Below, one piece after another: positions 1-11,833 of a DNA stretch of 64,000 nucleotides. Position numbers and translations under genes: made by a program. Below the pieces are notes generated by a model, which was not told the origin of the DNA, did not search any database, and worked only from the letters and a program-made list of their open reading frames with translations. This DNA is from Cytospora piceicola (Eukaryota > Ascomycota > Sordariomycetes > Diaporthales > Cytosporaceae), in NCBI GenBank assembly GCA_023375675.1, contig JALQBC010000003.1, positions 372,001 through 436,000 on the forward strand, written 5' to 3'. Numbering within the stretch: the first letter of the stretch is position 1; each line of letters starts with the position of its first letter.

Positions 1-1406
1 CCCCGCTGCCGAAGACGGTCTTGATCTCGCTCTCGTTGCCCTTGATCACGTCGATGTAGCCGGCTGACAGGATCGACTTGACCGCTGATCGGCGGACGGC
101 GGTTGCCCCGGCGCTGTGTGGATCAGTGTGAGTGTTTCTGGGTGTTGCCTTTGAGGGTAAAAGGGAACTCGGGGGGGGGGGGTTTAGCGTACCCTACTGG
201 ATCAAAGATGACAGGCCGGCCTGCCGCATTGTAGGCTCTCAGTGCCTTTTCGTAGTTCTGGAGGCCCTCTGGTGTCACCGTGCCCATGTTGATGACCAGG
301 GCACCACCCAGCTTCGCGAGGTCCGCCGCTTCTTCGCCGTAGTTTGCCATTATCGGCGATGCTCCGACAGCGAGGGCGACATTTGCTGCGAAGTTTTGGA
401 CAACCTGTATATTTTGTCAGCTCGTAGCCATGCTGTCATGCTAGGCAAGGCCGGGTGACGACGTACTAGGTTTGTCATGTTGTGGGACAGCGGCTTCTGC
501 TCGTGGACCGCCTTGATGGCGCCCGGGACCAGTTCCAAGATGGACTCTTTAGAGGCTGCCGCCTTGGGGACGTCCGACCTCGTCCGCTGCCTCAGCGCGA
601 CAGACCCCCGGACGAGGCCAAGCAGCTCGCGGGACGCAGCCTCGGGGTCCCGGGCCGCCACGATGGCGCTCACCACCGCGACCCCGTCCAGGGGGTTCTC
701 GGGCGGGCTGCCCCGGAACATGACCTGCGGGATGTTGGAGGCGTTGACGCCGCCGATGCAGACGGTCGGCACGTGTCCGTGGCCCTTCTCGCTCAGGGTC
801 AGAAGGATGTGTTTTGCTCCATCCGGGCCAATGACGCCCTTGACGTTCTTCTTGCTGGATTTGGCATCAGCGGGCGGTTCTTAAAAGGCAGGATAACCGT
901 CTAGACCGGGATGGACATACGTTTGGGTGGAAAAGACGGTGCCGATGCCGAGGTAGTCGGCCCCCTGCTCGCAGGCCGTGACAGCCTCGTCCACGGTGTT
1001 GGCGCTTATGCCAACGATCTTGTCGCTGCCGAGAAGCTTCCGGGCCGTGCCGATATCTGGACGGGACATAAACCAACATCATCAGCAAAGGCTACCTGGT
1101 ATACGGCGTTCCGTAATGCCATTGTGACTAACCCATGTCATCTTGACCAAGATGCACGCCTTCGCACCCCACAGCCAGGGCAACGTCTACCCTGTCATTG
1201 ATGAGCAGAGGGACATTGTACCTCTGTGTGACCTCGTGGATCCTCTTGGCCGTGGAGATGAGGACGCCCGTGTCACTCGTCTTTTCCCTATACTGCACGA
1301 TGGTGACGCCGCCGCGGACGGCCCGTTCGACCACGTCACATATGTCGTTGTCGCCGAGGATTGCCGGCGTCGAGTCCGTGACCAGGTACAGGCTGTAGTC
1401 CACCAT
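1..1406 (-). CDS. THI6: Bifunctional thiamine-phosphate synthase / hydroxyethylthiazole kinase, 3' part outside window
   Basis: Five exons on the minus strand: 1406-1133, 1056-921, 854-467, 404-193 and 113-1 (continues off the left edge). All four junctions have GT-AG ends and keep phase. The N-terminal half is thiamine-phosphate synthase, which joins HMP-PP and HET-P to thiamine phosphate: it shows LYLVTDS, VQYREK, LLINDRVDVAL, the HLGQDDM motif rebuilt across intron 1, and VCIGGVN. The C-terminal half is hydroxyethylthiazole kinase: HNMTNLVVQNFAAN across intron 3, GASPIMA, and DPVGAGAT across intron 4. The fusion order matches fungal Thi6. The ATG at 1406 opens directly into the conserved first beta strand. 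It is divergent from PEX3 with about 1 kb between. I saw no TPP riboswitch signature upstream, in line with fungal TPP riboswitches being known mainly from THI4- and NMT1-type genes. Family assignment is firm; exon edges are inferred. Confidence 0.95.
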
Positions 1407-2437
1407 TTTGAAGTGAGAAGCCAGAAAAAGAATGAAAAGTGTGTGATATAAGTGTGCTGAACCGGTGAAGTGGGCAGGTTGGTCTCTGGTGAGCTCGAGC
1501 TCGATTTGGCACTGCCAATCGTAAACGGCTTAGCTCAACGTAATGGGTTTTCAGAGGAGACCCCGATCTCGCACTGCGTTTTAGATGGATGGGGTGATAT
1601 TATATGGATTGGGTTTTAATCCTGCGCACCCGCGTGGGAAACCACGAATTTCATGGCGAGTTGTTGTATAAGATGTAATGTGATGCAAGGCTTCATGTCT
1701 AAGTCTTTCCATCTCAGTTGGTTGCGGGTACGTACCTGAAGAGGCCGTCTACCTAGGTATCCTCAAGCTTGAGTGGACGGGCAGGCGGGGTACATGAATG
1801 AAGATACTGGCGAGGACTGCGGACTGCAGACATGCGGAGACAAATTGGTTGTTTTCTTCTATGTTCCCAAAATATTGTATTTGTGTTGTAGAATGAATAT
1901 CCGTCTCTCTTCACAGCAAACCTCCGTGTTGGTCAAGATCCTAATCGCCGTAGATACACTACCTAGGTACAGTAGGGGTGAGGTTGTTCAAGGTACCGGT
2001 ACCGAGGGTGCCTTGATCACGACAGGGTTCAGGGTTTGCCCCCCACCCCCCACCCGGGACAAAGCCGAGGCCCAACTAAAACACTAAAACACTGGGGAGC
2101 TGCAAGTAAACCTGGTAAACGTCCGGGGTAGCTGGGCCTTGGGTCGGGCAACCTCGTCTACCCAGTACACACGCAGACACGGAGCCGAGCCAGGGAGCTG
2201 TGCTTTTACTTGTGACACAGCCCGAACTATCCTCTCTATACTCTCAGTCCCATGCTAATGCGGAGGACTATTGTTATTGTAGCTGGAACCACCACCTCTT
2301 CTTCTCTTCTTCTTCTTCTTCGGGTCTAAGTTTGTTGCGCCTTGCGACAAACTCACCAGAGTCTCGTTCTTTCTTTCTTTCTTTCTTTCACAGCCCAAAA
2401 TACGATACAACCCCTCATAGTCAGTTTCAGGGTCGCC
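1407..2437. promoter_or_regulatory. Divergent intergenic region THI6/PEX3
   Basis: About 1 kb between two divergently transcribed genes, so it should carry both promoters. It holds two copies of the palindromic ACCTAGGTA motif (1751-1760 and 1961-1970), a TTC-rich tract near 2298-2325 and a CTTT microsatellite near 2369-2390. The pyrimidine tract lies just upstream of the PEX3 ATG, a common layout in filamentous fungal 5' leaders. No coding exon or RNA gene was seen. Confidence 0.5.
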
Positions 2438-4345
2438 ATGTTCGCTGCAACGCGGCGATGGTTCCGCCGCAACAAGACCCCCATCGCCATCGGCCTGGGC
2501 GTCGTCGGCGCCGGTTATGTGGCCACCCAGTACATCCTGAACAAGCTGAACGACGCGCGCGAGCGCATGAGCAGCGACCGCATAGCCAAGGAGAAGTGCG
2601 CCCTCCCCGTCCTATCTCTCTTATCGCTGCCATCGTCACCATCAAGCTAACCGGTCCAACCCCTTGCTCAACGACAGCCTGCGCCGGCGGTTTCAACAGA
2701 ACCAAGAGGACTGCACTTATACAGTGCTAGCCCTGTTACCTACCGCGACTACCAAGATACTCGAGGCCATGGACGTCGAGAGGATCACGCTGGAGATCCA
2801 GCGGATGAAGGGCGGCGGCGGCCCCGCCAGGTCCGTCAAGAGCGGGAGCGGCGACTCGATGAGCCTGCCCGAGACAACAGGGCTGACGGACGAGGACGGC
2901 CGGAGCATGGTTTCCACGAGTGAGAGCGGGGTGCACGCGAGCCAGATCACGATGCCGCCGGCGAGCCAGACATCCGAGGGAGGAGAGCAGCCACAGCCCG
3001 AGAAGCCCAGGAGGACAAAGAGGCAGCTGTGGGGCGACGTGACGATAACCTGTGAGTTGCTCGACCGCCAGCCACGGGAAAGCACGAGAAACCAAGAGCT
3101 AACTATCTCCCCCCGCAAGCCATCACACGGGCCTACACCCTCATCTACACCCTCGGCCTCCTCACCATGCTCACCCGGGTGCAGCTCAACCTGCTCGGCC
3201 GGCGGAGCTACCTCTCGAGCGTGGTGTCCCTCGCGACGGGCTCGAGCTCGGGCGCCATCAGCCTCGAGAACAACGACGACGACAACGCGGCGCAGGCCTA
3301 CGGCGACGACTTCGACGTCAACCGCAAGTACCTCACCTTCAGCTGGTGGCTGCTGAACAGGGGGTGGGCCGACCTCATGCGGCGGGTCGAGGCCGCCGTG
3401 CGCGACGTCTTCGGGCAGACGAGCCCGCGCGACCAGCTCTCGTTCGAGACCTTCTCGGCCATGACGGGCCAGGTGCGCAGGCTGGTGGAGGGCTCCGCCG
3501 CCTTCTCCGACCCCCCGCGGGCAGGGGGGGACACCGCCGCCGCCGCCGCCGCCCCCCACCCCGACGCGCCCACGAGCTGGCTCCGCTTCCTCCTCCCCCC
3601 TCCGGACATGGAGGACCACGTCCTCCGGGAGTCGGGCATCCTGGACGACAGCGCCGCGTCCGTGACGCGGGCGCACGGCGGGCGCGAGCCCCCGCCGCCC
3701 CCGCCGCCCCCGTCGTCGGCGGCCTCGCTGCGGCGGCTGCTGGACGAGACGTCGGACCTGGTCGAGTCGCCCGCGTTCGCCCACGTGCTCGCGCAGATCC
3801 TCGACGCGGGCTTCTCCACCCTCCTGGAGGACAGGCTCGCCCCCGGGGCCTTCGAGCTGGCCCCCCGGCAGCCCGCCGCGGCGCAGGCGACGGCGACGGC
3901 GACGGCGACAGGCAGCACCGCGGGCCCGGGGCTGCGGGCGGAGAGGAAGGTGCTCCTGCCCAGGTGCCTCTCGGTGCTGACGCGGCAGGCCCACGCCATC
4001 GGCAACGGCGTGCCCAACGAGTACCTGCAGGCCATGGAGGCGGTGCAGGACCTGGAGGGCTTCGCGGCCGTGGTGTACTCGTCGAACTGGGAGAACGAGA
4101 TCCGGGAGGAGGAGGACGGTGATGACGACGCGTCCGCGGCGGGCCCGCCTGGCGGCAGCAGCGGCAGCAGCAGCGCCGCGGGGGGGGAGGCGGGGTTCGC
4201 GACGGCCTCCGAGTCGAGCCTGCGGCGGTCGAGGGCGATGATGGGCCCCGGCGAGGGCGAGGAGAGTCTGGTGCTGGTGGACCCGTCGCAGTCCTCTTTT
4301 GAGAGCGCGTGGGTGAAGGCGACGGAGGGGTCGTCCCAGCCGTAG
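2438..4345 (+). CDS. PEX3: Peroxin-3, peroxisomal membrane biogenesis factor
   Basis: Three exons, 2438-2595, 2678-3051 and 3120-4345, give 585 residues. The N terminus (MFAATRRWFRRNKTPIAIG) has a basic stretch followed by a membrane segment at about residues 13-33, the signature of Pex3, which anchors in the ER/peroxisome membrane and recruits Pex19. The region rebuilt across intron 1 reads IAKENLRRRFQQNQED, then TVLALLPTAT, typical of filamentous fungal Pex3. The exon 2/3 junction gives TSITRAYTLIYTLGLLT. The protein is longer than yeast Pex3 because of low-complexity inserts: Ala/Pro-rich at about 3530-3560 and 3690-3720, and Thr/Ala repeats near 3885-3910. The C terminus is acidic and Ser-rich. 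GC content is very high, especially at third codon positions. Start chosen because the only upstream in-frame context is a pyrimidine-rich leader and the ATG opens the conserved N terminus. Confidence 0.93.
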
Positions 4346-5182
4346 GGGTGGTGTCTGTCTTGATTGTCTGATGTGCGGTGGATGGTGATATACCCGTTCT
4401 GTGGCGTCGTCTGTGAAGGCGGTGTGGGTGTGCTTGCTGTGTGTAGGTGAGGTCAGCAGGCGGAAGCGTCGCGATATACCTGTATGTGTATGAAAAAAAA
4501 GACTTTATGATGGCATGAAATGTTACGGATGGGGGTGATCGGGTCAGGTTTCGGTCGACCCTTTTTGTATTATGATTTATGATGTCTACGAACAGAACCC
4601 CAACTTCTGTGGCTCAATTCCTGGGCATCTGTGCCTGCCTGCCCATATATTGTGTGGTTCGCAGCCCAGATTCATGCCATTATCTTCATGGACGGATTCG
4701 CCTCGGTTGCAGCCGGTGATATATGTGTGTGGCTGAAACGTCGATGGAGATAGTTCTATGAACCGCCCCCTCGCTCATCGTCTAGATCATACGTTCTGGC
4801 ATCATTCCATGGGACCAACGGACGTCCTCGAGCAATAAAGCGCCAGTTGAGTGTAGCCCCTTCCCCCTTCCACTGCTCCCATCTTCTTTCGAGATACTAG
4901 CGAACCTGGGACATGTTACCCCTTGGCCGCTCTCCAGTGCGGAAAGTTGAGAGCAAGACGAGTAGTAGACTGGCGCAGGAGCATCATGGGATGCAGCAGC
5001 TTATCTCACAGAGCCCTCATGGCCTGGCTCCCCCCCCCCCATCTCCTTTCGGAATCGGCGTTTCTTAGTCGTAGGTATTGATCGTTACCGTCATTTTTGG
5101 GGTCCTCGAATCATGCATTGCTGAGCTGTCAGGGATGGCCAGCCGCTGAGTCGGGTTCATAATGCCTGCCTGCCTGCCTGCC
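4346..5182. other. Convergent spacer PEX3/BET5, no gene seen
   Basis: About 840 bp between the convergent 3' ends of PEX3 and BET5. It contains an A-run at 4492-4499 and TG-rich sequence, consistent with 3' UTRs and polyadenylation sites, plus a TGCC repeat at 5163-5182 overlapping the BET5 3' end. No convincing reading frame was found. Confidence 0.5.
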
Positions 5183-6079
5183 TCACTGGAGACCCCTGAT
5201 GAACTGGTCGAGTCCCATCTCAAACAACTCGTTCTTGACGCCGGCGCCGCCCTTGTGCTCGACGGGCGCGAGCGGGTTCTTGACGACTATCAAACCACCA
5301 CAAGTGTCAGCCCAAAACATACAGCCCTCGTCCTTGCAGGACCATCTCCAAACCTCCTCCCTTGCCTGCCCGTCTGTCCTTCTAATAGGGTCACAAGGGC
5401 TCGGGGGGTCGCAGGGGGGGGGGACACAAAACGTACCATACTCGACCCAGAGGTTGATGTAGATCTGGTGCAGCACGTTCCGCATGCTCATGGTGGCCGT
5501 GTCGGTCAGCATGACGAAGCGCAGGTTGGCGGGGGTCTCGTAGTAGTGCATGCGGTACTGGCCGGTGCGGTAGCTGATGAAGGCGTCGTCGTCGCCGCCC
5601 AGCTTGCGCACGATGTTGCGCAGGCTGAAGACGGTGCCGAAGATGAGCTTGGCGTCGTTCTGCGCCCGCGTCGCCTTGGACACGGCGTGGTGGTGCTGCG
5701 GCCCGGGGGTGTAGTACGGCCTGGCCGGCGCCGGCGCTGCCGCTGCCGCTGCTGCCGGTGCTGCTGCTGCCGTCGTCGCTGCGGTGCCGGGTCGGTTGTG
5801 GCTGGTGTTGTCTGTTGGGGGAGGCGGGAGAGGGTCGTCGGCGGTCGCGACTGTGGGATGCGGCGGGAGGGGAGGGGGGATGGCGGTCTGGGAGGGGGCG
5901 AGCCATGATTTGCTGTAGACGCACTCCGCTGGGGGTGGTGGGAAGGGTGTGTTAGTGTTTGTTTGTTCTTGTTCTTGTTCTTTTCCTTTTTGAGGTGTAG
6001 GAAGGAAGGGAATTACAGTTGGGGAGGTATGGGCTTGTTTACTGTGTCGGTCGAAGATGTAGAAGGAGTAGACCGTCAT
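5183..6079 (-). CDS. BET5: TRAPP complex subunit Bet5 (TRAPPC1)
   Basis: Three exons, 6079-6043, 5928-5437 and 5286-5183, give 210 residues. The first exon encodes MTVYSFYIFDRH, the usual Bet5 start, joined to TECVYSKSW. The core has KLIFGTVFSLRNIV, FISYRTGQYRMHYYETP, RFVMLTDT and MRNVLHQIYINLWVEYVVKNP across intron 2, all hallmarks of this longin-like subunit of the TRAPP tethering complex (ER-Golgi and Golgi traffic). Usual length is about 145-160 residues. The extra length is a Pro/Ala-rich, probably disordered insert between the first strand pair and KLIFGTV, at about residues 25-95. It is divergent from the CaMKK-type kinase gene. Identification is firm; the short first exon and GT-AG junctions are inferred from phase and conservation. 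Confidence 0.93.
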   Translation of the reverse strand: MTVYSFYIFDRHSKQAHTSPTVIPFLPTPQKGKEQEQEQTNTNTPFPPPPAECVYSKSWLAPSQTAIPPPLPPHPTVATADDPLPPPPTDNTSHNRPGTAATTAAAAPAAAAAAAPAPARPYYTPGPQHHHAVSKATRAQNDAKLIFGTVFSLRNIVRKLGGDDDAFISYRTGQYRMHYYETPANLRFVMLTDTATMSMRNVLHQIYINLWVEYGTFCVPPPCDPPSPCDPIRRTDGQAREEVWRWSCKDEGCMFWADTCGGLIVVKNPLAPVEHKGGAGVKNELFEMGLDQFIRGLQ

Positions 6080-6958
6080 GGCGGGCAATCTAATCACATG
6101 CGAGTCCGTGGAGCTCGTCTGAGTCGCAAGTGCGTATGTATGCGTATGCGTATACGTGTGTATGTTGTGTGTATGTGTGTGTGAGTGCGAGTGTGAGTAC
6201 GTTTCGCATGTATTGTATGTTGTATGTATCAACGTCGAAGGCTGGCTCAGGGAAAGGTCTAGATGCTGACGCTGCTGGGGTTGGTGGTGGTTGGGTGGAT
6301 TTGGGCTTAGCGAACCTGCGAACCTTGGAATGTTCAAGGGTCTCACAAATGTCCACAGCATCAGATTGTCAGATTGTCTCACCGGCATGTGCCAAAGTGG
6401 GGGGGAGCTCCTTAGACGGTAGTGCTTCTCCCCCCTGTATTCAGGGTGTGATAAGCTATCTGGGGGCGCAGGCACAGGGCAGTACACCAGCTGACAGGGG
6501 GTTAGAAAGAGAAAGCGACAGCAATACTCCGTAATTTGGTATTTCCAAGGTGGACGTCGAGGCTGAATCTCTTGCTGTCGTCGGGCAGCGCAACTACCTA
6601 GGTAATTAAGACGATTAGTTCGATACGAGGATGGTCTGGTTGATATTTATTTAATCCGTGGTGCTCTTCTTCTTCTTCTTCTACTTCTTCTTCTTCCTTT
6701 GTTCTCTCTCTCCTATTCTTGCTTTCCCGGAAATCGTGCCTGCTCTCTTTTCCCCCTTGCAGAGATCACCAACGACTGACTGACGATCCGCTACAACACA
6801 CACCAGACTGTACAACTGCCGATACACACACACACACACATACACACACGTATATACACGTACGACTACAAACAAAAAGCAATAGCGACAAGGCCACATA
6901 TCAAGGGATCAAACGACAAAACAGACTTCAGGTGAACAACCCACCCGTGACGACGAAC
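6080..6958. promoter_or_regulatory. Divergent intergenic region BET5/CaMKK-like kinase
   Basis: An 879-bp stretch expected to carry both promoters. It contains TG-rich sequence at about 6130-6190, a TACCTAGGTA palindrome at 6595-6604, a TTC tract at 6667-6698 and a CA microsatellite at about 6823-6850 in the likely leader of the kinase gene. No coding exon was seen. Confidence 0.5.
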
Positions 6959-9438
6959 ATGGCCCCTCCGCCGATCATTCATGCCGCAACTATGCCCCTC
7001 GAACATCAAGGTGGCAATGGCAATGTCAGTGTCTCGGCGCCCAGCCTTCCGTCGCCCGGCATCAAAGTCGAATTATTTCGAGGACCACAAACAGCAGGAG
7101 GAGGAGGAGTAGGAGTAGGGCCAGGCGACGACGATGATGTCCGGCCTCTATTGGCCCATGCCCGGTGAGCGAAGCCATAGCTGAAGTACGCTCTGTTGTC
7201 TTGCGCGCGCTGGACTAACAAAAGGTTGGGTTTCTTCCAACGTTCCAGAACGGCCCCTGCTGTCCAACAGTATCAAAGCCCAATAAGACACCACAAGAGG
7301 ACGCCTAGTCAGCATCGTGAGGTCAAGGTACGCTACGCCACTACACCCACCCCCTCCTCTCCTACAGCCCGCCCCTTCTCCTCTTCTCCATGGCCGAGCA
7401 CCACTACCACCCCCTCTCTCTCTGACACGGCATCCCTCTCTGCGACACACAGGAGACCCTCAACGCCCGGTCCGAATACAGAAGCGACGACCCCGACGGC
7501 CTGTCACACCTCCTCATCAACCAGTACACCATCAAGGAGGAGATCGGCCGGGGCTCCTACGGCGCCGTGCACCTCGCCGTCGACCAGTTCGGGAACGAGT
7601 ACGCCGTCAAGGAGTTCTCCAAGACGCGCCTGCGCAAGCGCGCCCAGTCCAACATCCTGCGCCGGGGGCCCCGCGGGCCGCGCAGCAGGGGCCCGCCGCG
7701 CAATGCCCGGCCGCCCAGGGGCCCCCCGCCGCCGCCCACGCCGACCGGCACCGGCGCCGGGCCGGGCATGGACCCGACCGTGTCGTACCAGCTGCGCGAC
7801 CAGAAGGACGAGGAGGCCAAGGACGCGCTGTTCCTGATCCGCGAGGAGATCGCCATCATGAAGAAGCTCAACCACCCGAACCTGGTGTCGCTCATCGAGG
7901 TGCTGGACGACCCCGAGGAGGACTCGCTGTACATGGTGCTGGAGATGTGCAAGAAGGGCGTCGTCATGCGCGTCGGGCTCGACGAGGCCGCCGAGCCCTA
8001 CAGCGAGGAGGTCTGCCGGTACTGGTTCCGGGACCTGATCCTGGGCATCGAGTACCTGCACGCCCAGGGCGTCGTGCACCGCGACATCAAGCCCGACAAC
8101 CTCCTGCTCACCGGGGACGACGTCCTCAAGATCGTCGACTTCGGCGTCAGCGAGATGTTCGAGAAGCCCGAGCAGATGCGCACCGCCAAGTCCGCCGGCT
8201 CGCCCGCCTTCCTCCCGCCCGAGCTGTGCGTCGCCCGCCACGGCGACGTGAGCGGGACCGCCGCCGACGTCTGGAGCATGGGCGTCTCGCTCTTCTGCCT
8301 GAGGTACGGCCACATACCCTTCAACCGGCCGGGGGTCCTGGAGATCTACGACGCCATCAAGACGGAGACGCCCGAGCTGCCCGAGGACGAGAACCCGCAC
8401 TTCAGGGACCTGATAACGAGGCTGATGTGGAAGGACCCGGAGACGAGGATCAAGATGCATGAGATAAGGGTAGGTCGTTTGGATTCTATCTCTATGAGAC
8501 CGCCGCCCCCCGAGGCCGAGGCCGAGAAACTGACACGAGGCCAGGAACACCCCTGGGTGACGAAAGAAGGCACCGACCCGCTCCTGAGCGCAGACGAGAA
8601 CTGCTCCGACCCGATCGACCCCCCGAACGAGCTCGAGGTCCAGCACGCCTTCACGCGGCGCATGAGCCACCTCCTCTGCGTGATGAGGGCCATATCCAAG
8701 TTCAAGTCCCTCCTGTCCTCGCGGTCGCGCCAGAACAGCCCCCGGCTCACCCTCTCCCCCATGGACGCCGACCCCGGCAGCACCCACCCCGGCCCCGCCC
8801 CGGCGTGGGCGCGGCCCAGGCCGAGGCCCCCCGTGGACGAGCACGAGGCCGAGGCGCTCAAGCGGGACAACGAGGAGCACGCCGCGCGGCTCCTGGAGGA
8901 GCGGAAGAGGGTGCTGAGCCACCGCGGGGCCAACACGGGGCGGCCGGAAGCCATGGCGGCGGCGGCGGCGGCAGCAGCAGCAGCGGCGGACGACAGTGGA
9001 GACCACACACCCCAGCGCTCCACACCGCCGGTGCTAGGCATCGGCACGGGCGGGCAGGACGACGACGAGCAGCAGCCGCCCTGCACGGTGGCGGACAGCC
9101 CCACGGCGGCGGGGTTCAACGTCTACGACCGGGCGTACGGGGAGGAGGTGGAGAGGATCAAGAGGAGCGGCGGGAGGCCGAGCGTGTACATGACGCGACA
9201 CGTCGGCTCCAGGGACCGGTTCCGGGCCGACGAGGGCATGGACGTCCGGGAGGGGGAGGGGGCGGCGGCGGCGGCGGCGGGCCAGAAGGCGAACCGGTTT
9301 GCGGACCTGGTGGCGCAGGCTGTCCGGGGTACTAAGGCCAAGGGGCCGGGTGAGGCTGGGGGCGAGGGTCAGGGTGAGGGTGAGGGTCAGGGTGAGAGGG
9401 TGCAAGAGGGGGAGATAGCGGAGGGGGAGAAAAGTTGA
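6959..9438 (+). CDS. CaMKK/Sak1-type serine/threonine protein kinase (AMPK-activating family)
   Basis: Four exons, 6959-7164, 7249-7327, 7453-8469 and 8545-9438, give 731 residues. The kinase domain starts near residue 120: P-loop GRGSYG, AVKEF (Lys148), HRDIKPDN (304-311), DFG (324-326), then an APE-like PPEL. Between the Lys and the alpha-C region is a Pro/Gly/Arg-rich insert, as in CaMKK and yeast Sak1/Tos3/Elm1. Intron 3 falls just before HPWVTKEGTDPLLSADENC, the diagnostic end of CaMKK-type kinases. These kinases phosphorylate the activation loop of Snf1/AMPK or CaMK in the cytoplasm. The C-terminal third is low complexity: an Ala run encoded near 8955-8985 and Gly/Glu/Gln repeats near 9355-9400. 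The exact orthologue (SAK1, ssp1 or cmkC) cannot be fixed without a tree, so no symbol is given. GC content is very high. Confidence 0.92.
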
Positions 9439-11833
9439 GATTCGAAGGAATGATATATTTCAACTATATGGGAGAGCAGGACTCCCGGATCCCAGCGAAA
9501 GGAAGGCTGGTACAGCAACAAGGAGGTGCAATGGGAGGTCTGGAAGATGGGTGGGAACTGAGTCTAGTGGAGGCAGTCTGCCCCATGAGGACGCCGATAA
9601 ATGATACCTGGCCCCTAGGGCTTCCTTTTCCTGGTATATACCCTAGCTGTATTTTGGAAACCTACATAGAGTACGAGATGGAACAGCATACCTGCGGAAC
9701 TTACTTGAATTGGTTCCTGCACCGTCTATTCACCTCGACACTGTTCACTAACCAGCATCTTATTAGTATTGACTGCGGTGCTCTCTTTTCTTTTATCTTT
9801 TCATGTCCAATCCAGAGCAAGATAGGGGTCTCTTCAACAAGACTGCAGCTCAGGTTTGATAATGTTATCAATGTTATACACATCTTTCTCTCTACCCAGT
9901 TGTGTACATGCATATGCCAGGCGTTATATACAGAGGCAAGATGAATGAGTAGAGAATCAAAGAACACCACTGGGGTGAAAGAACAAACCTGAGGCCCACG
10001 ATATCCAATTATTGCACTTCATCGGTCAATCTTTATCTCAAGTGACACAAGGTATACCACCAGGTAACTTGATCTATCTGCCTGTGTGACGGAATCCTGC
10101 TCGTCAGTTCTGTCAGCCTCGTCCCCGCCCCCAACTATGCCGACCAGCCTATCAGGTCCGTACTTTCACATTCGACCAACCAACCAGTCTAACCCTCAGC
10201 CTTGTTTACCCTGGCCCTTTGGCCTCAGCAGTCCGTCCGTCCACATGTCAGCCCCGCATGTGCTATCTATCTATTATCCGTAGGGTTTATTCCCGCTCGT
10301 ATTTCCCTCCTGATTTGCCCCCGACTGACTGACTGACTGACTCACTCACTCACTCATTCCCATGATGCATTCTCATACATCACCGTTATCGTCATCCTGC
10401 TTGCTTACTTGCTTGCCTCCCCCCCTTCCTACAACAGTGTATGATTTTCAAGACACCAAGTCAGGTAACCAGCCTGCATGTGCCAGGGTAACTCGGCCAG
10501 TCGTGTGGCTACACATATAGACAGACAGATAGACAGGCAGGCAGGCAGATAGGCAGAAGTGAGGAAGGGATTGTTCTGCTGCATTAGCAGGACCACAAAA
10601 TGCACCCATGTGGCGGGAAGCTGGCCAGGGTGGATTGGCGGATCGTGGCTCGGGATGAGTAAGATCGTCTAAGCAGACCGAACCAGACGCAACCACTCCT
10701 GAGTGTGCCAGATATCAAGACAGCCTGAAACCTTGACAACTTGGCAGATCACCAAAGACACAAAAACGGGCACCCATACATCGGGAAGAGGAGTTTTCAT
10801 CGTAAAGGAGAAATGGATTGCTTCAGACTTCCACATGGGCCCTAGTATCATATCTATCATGTAGGGGGCAGCGCACACCTATCCATAGCGCATCTCTATA
10901 GATAAGGAGGACGAAAACCCCAGCAGAAAAGAAGGAAAAAGAGGCCCAGCTTCTTGGCTCGTTGAAGAAAGAGTGGTTGGTGGTTCTTGTTTTCTCTTTC
11001 CTTCTTTCTGAAAATCCTTCCCGGGCTTTTCCCGCCCCGTTGGACCACACGATAGACGAGGCTGGAACAAGCAGCCGCCCGTGACTTCTGACCCGCTGCA
11101 TCTTAATCCTGTGAAGCCAAGCTGAGGTGCCGAGGCTGGAGGCGTGCCAAGCAAGAGAGCAATGTGTCTAGCTCCTGCAATGTGACGGCCCTGTCTCGAC
11201 CTGGCACCTGAGTCTGAAGCCATTCTCCCATTCCCATCCTCTCGCCCCATGGGTCGAGAATCTCCTAAACTATCACCAAACTTCGTGTGTTCTGGACACC
11301 TCGTCGACCCCTCAAACTGGTCCCGTTCCATACCATAAGACACCCCAACTGGTGCTATAAAATCGCCTCCCGCCTCATATCCAGTTGCGGACCGAAAGCA
11401 CATGCGACTCCACAAGTGTCATGTCCGCTCTCAGCAGTCCATTAATGTTCTGTTATTCCACGGCGGGTTCCATTTCCATGCCCGGTTTCAAGGTGGGCTT
11501 GGACGAGTCTTCGACGCAGGTGTTCCAGGTACTATACTTGGTACGCCTGTAACTCGCATCCTGCTCGCATTGTTTTGGTCCATAGGGAACAAAGAGAAAA
11601 ATGTAAAGAGGCATAAGTCATTGGATATAATCAAGAATCCCGGACTCCGATGCTGTCTCTAGGCATTACAAGGTCGTGAATTCGAAAGTAGGTTGGTGTG
11701 TGGAGGGGGCTCCGCGGCTCTGCGGATGTGCTGGCAAATCATCCCTGGTTGTGATTGCGTAGTGGTCACCAAATCAAGGTAGCTGCCGTCATCCCACGGG
11801 CTCAGAGTGGCCAGTGAAACGACGGGGCCCGTT
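9439..11833. other. Gene-poor convergent spacer
   Basis: A 2.4-kb stretch between the 3' ends of two convergent kinase genes. It contains a GACT/CACT tetranucleotide run near 10322-10356, a GACA/GGCA run near 10517-10556, and otherwise unremarkable sequence. Several open frames of up to 178 codons exist, for example 10879-11415 on the minus strand, but none has a recognisable domain, good start context or codon pattern like its neighbours. It exceeds normal 3' UTR needs and could hold a non-coding transcript. Confidence 0.4.
10322..10356. repeat. GACT/CACT tetranucleotide microsatellite
   Basis: A run of GACT units passes into a run of TCAC units within about 35 bp in the convergent spacer. 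A related GACA/GGCA tetranucleotide run lies at about 10517-10556. Both look like ordinary slippage-derived microsatellites. Confidence 0.8.

Noticed and set aside
1407..1700. Possible TPP riboswitch upstream of THI6
   Set aside because: The conserved riboswitch elements (CUGAGA-type and the ACC...UGAUC-type arm) could not be found in this leader.
3346..4122. Long GC-rich frames overlapping PEX3 in other frames
   Set aside because: They are shadow frames caused by very high GC and absence of AT-rich stops; the PEX3 frame is the conserved one.
9435..9944. 169-codon frame immediately after the CaMKK-type kinase stop
   Set aside because: Starts from a non-ATG codon overlapping the kinase stop and shows no domain; most likely 3' UTR.
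10879..11415. 178-codon minus-strand open frame in the convergent kinase spacer
   Set aside because: No recognisable domain, no clear start context, and overlapping frames of similar quality; treated as chance.
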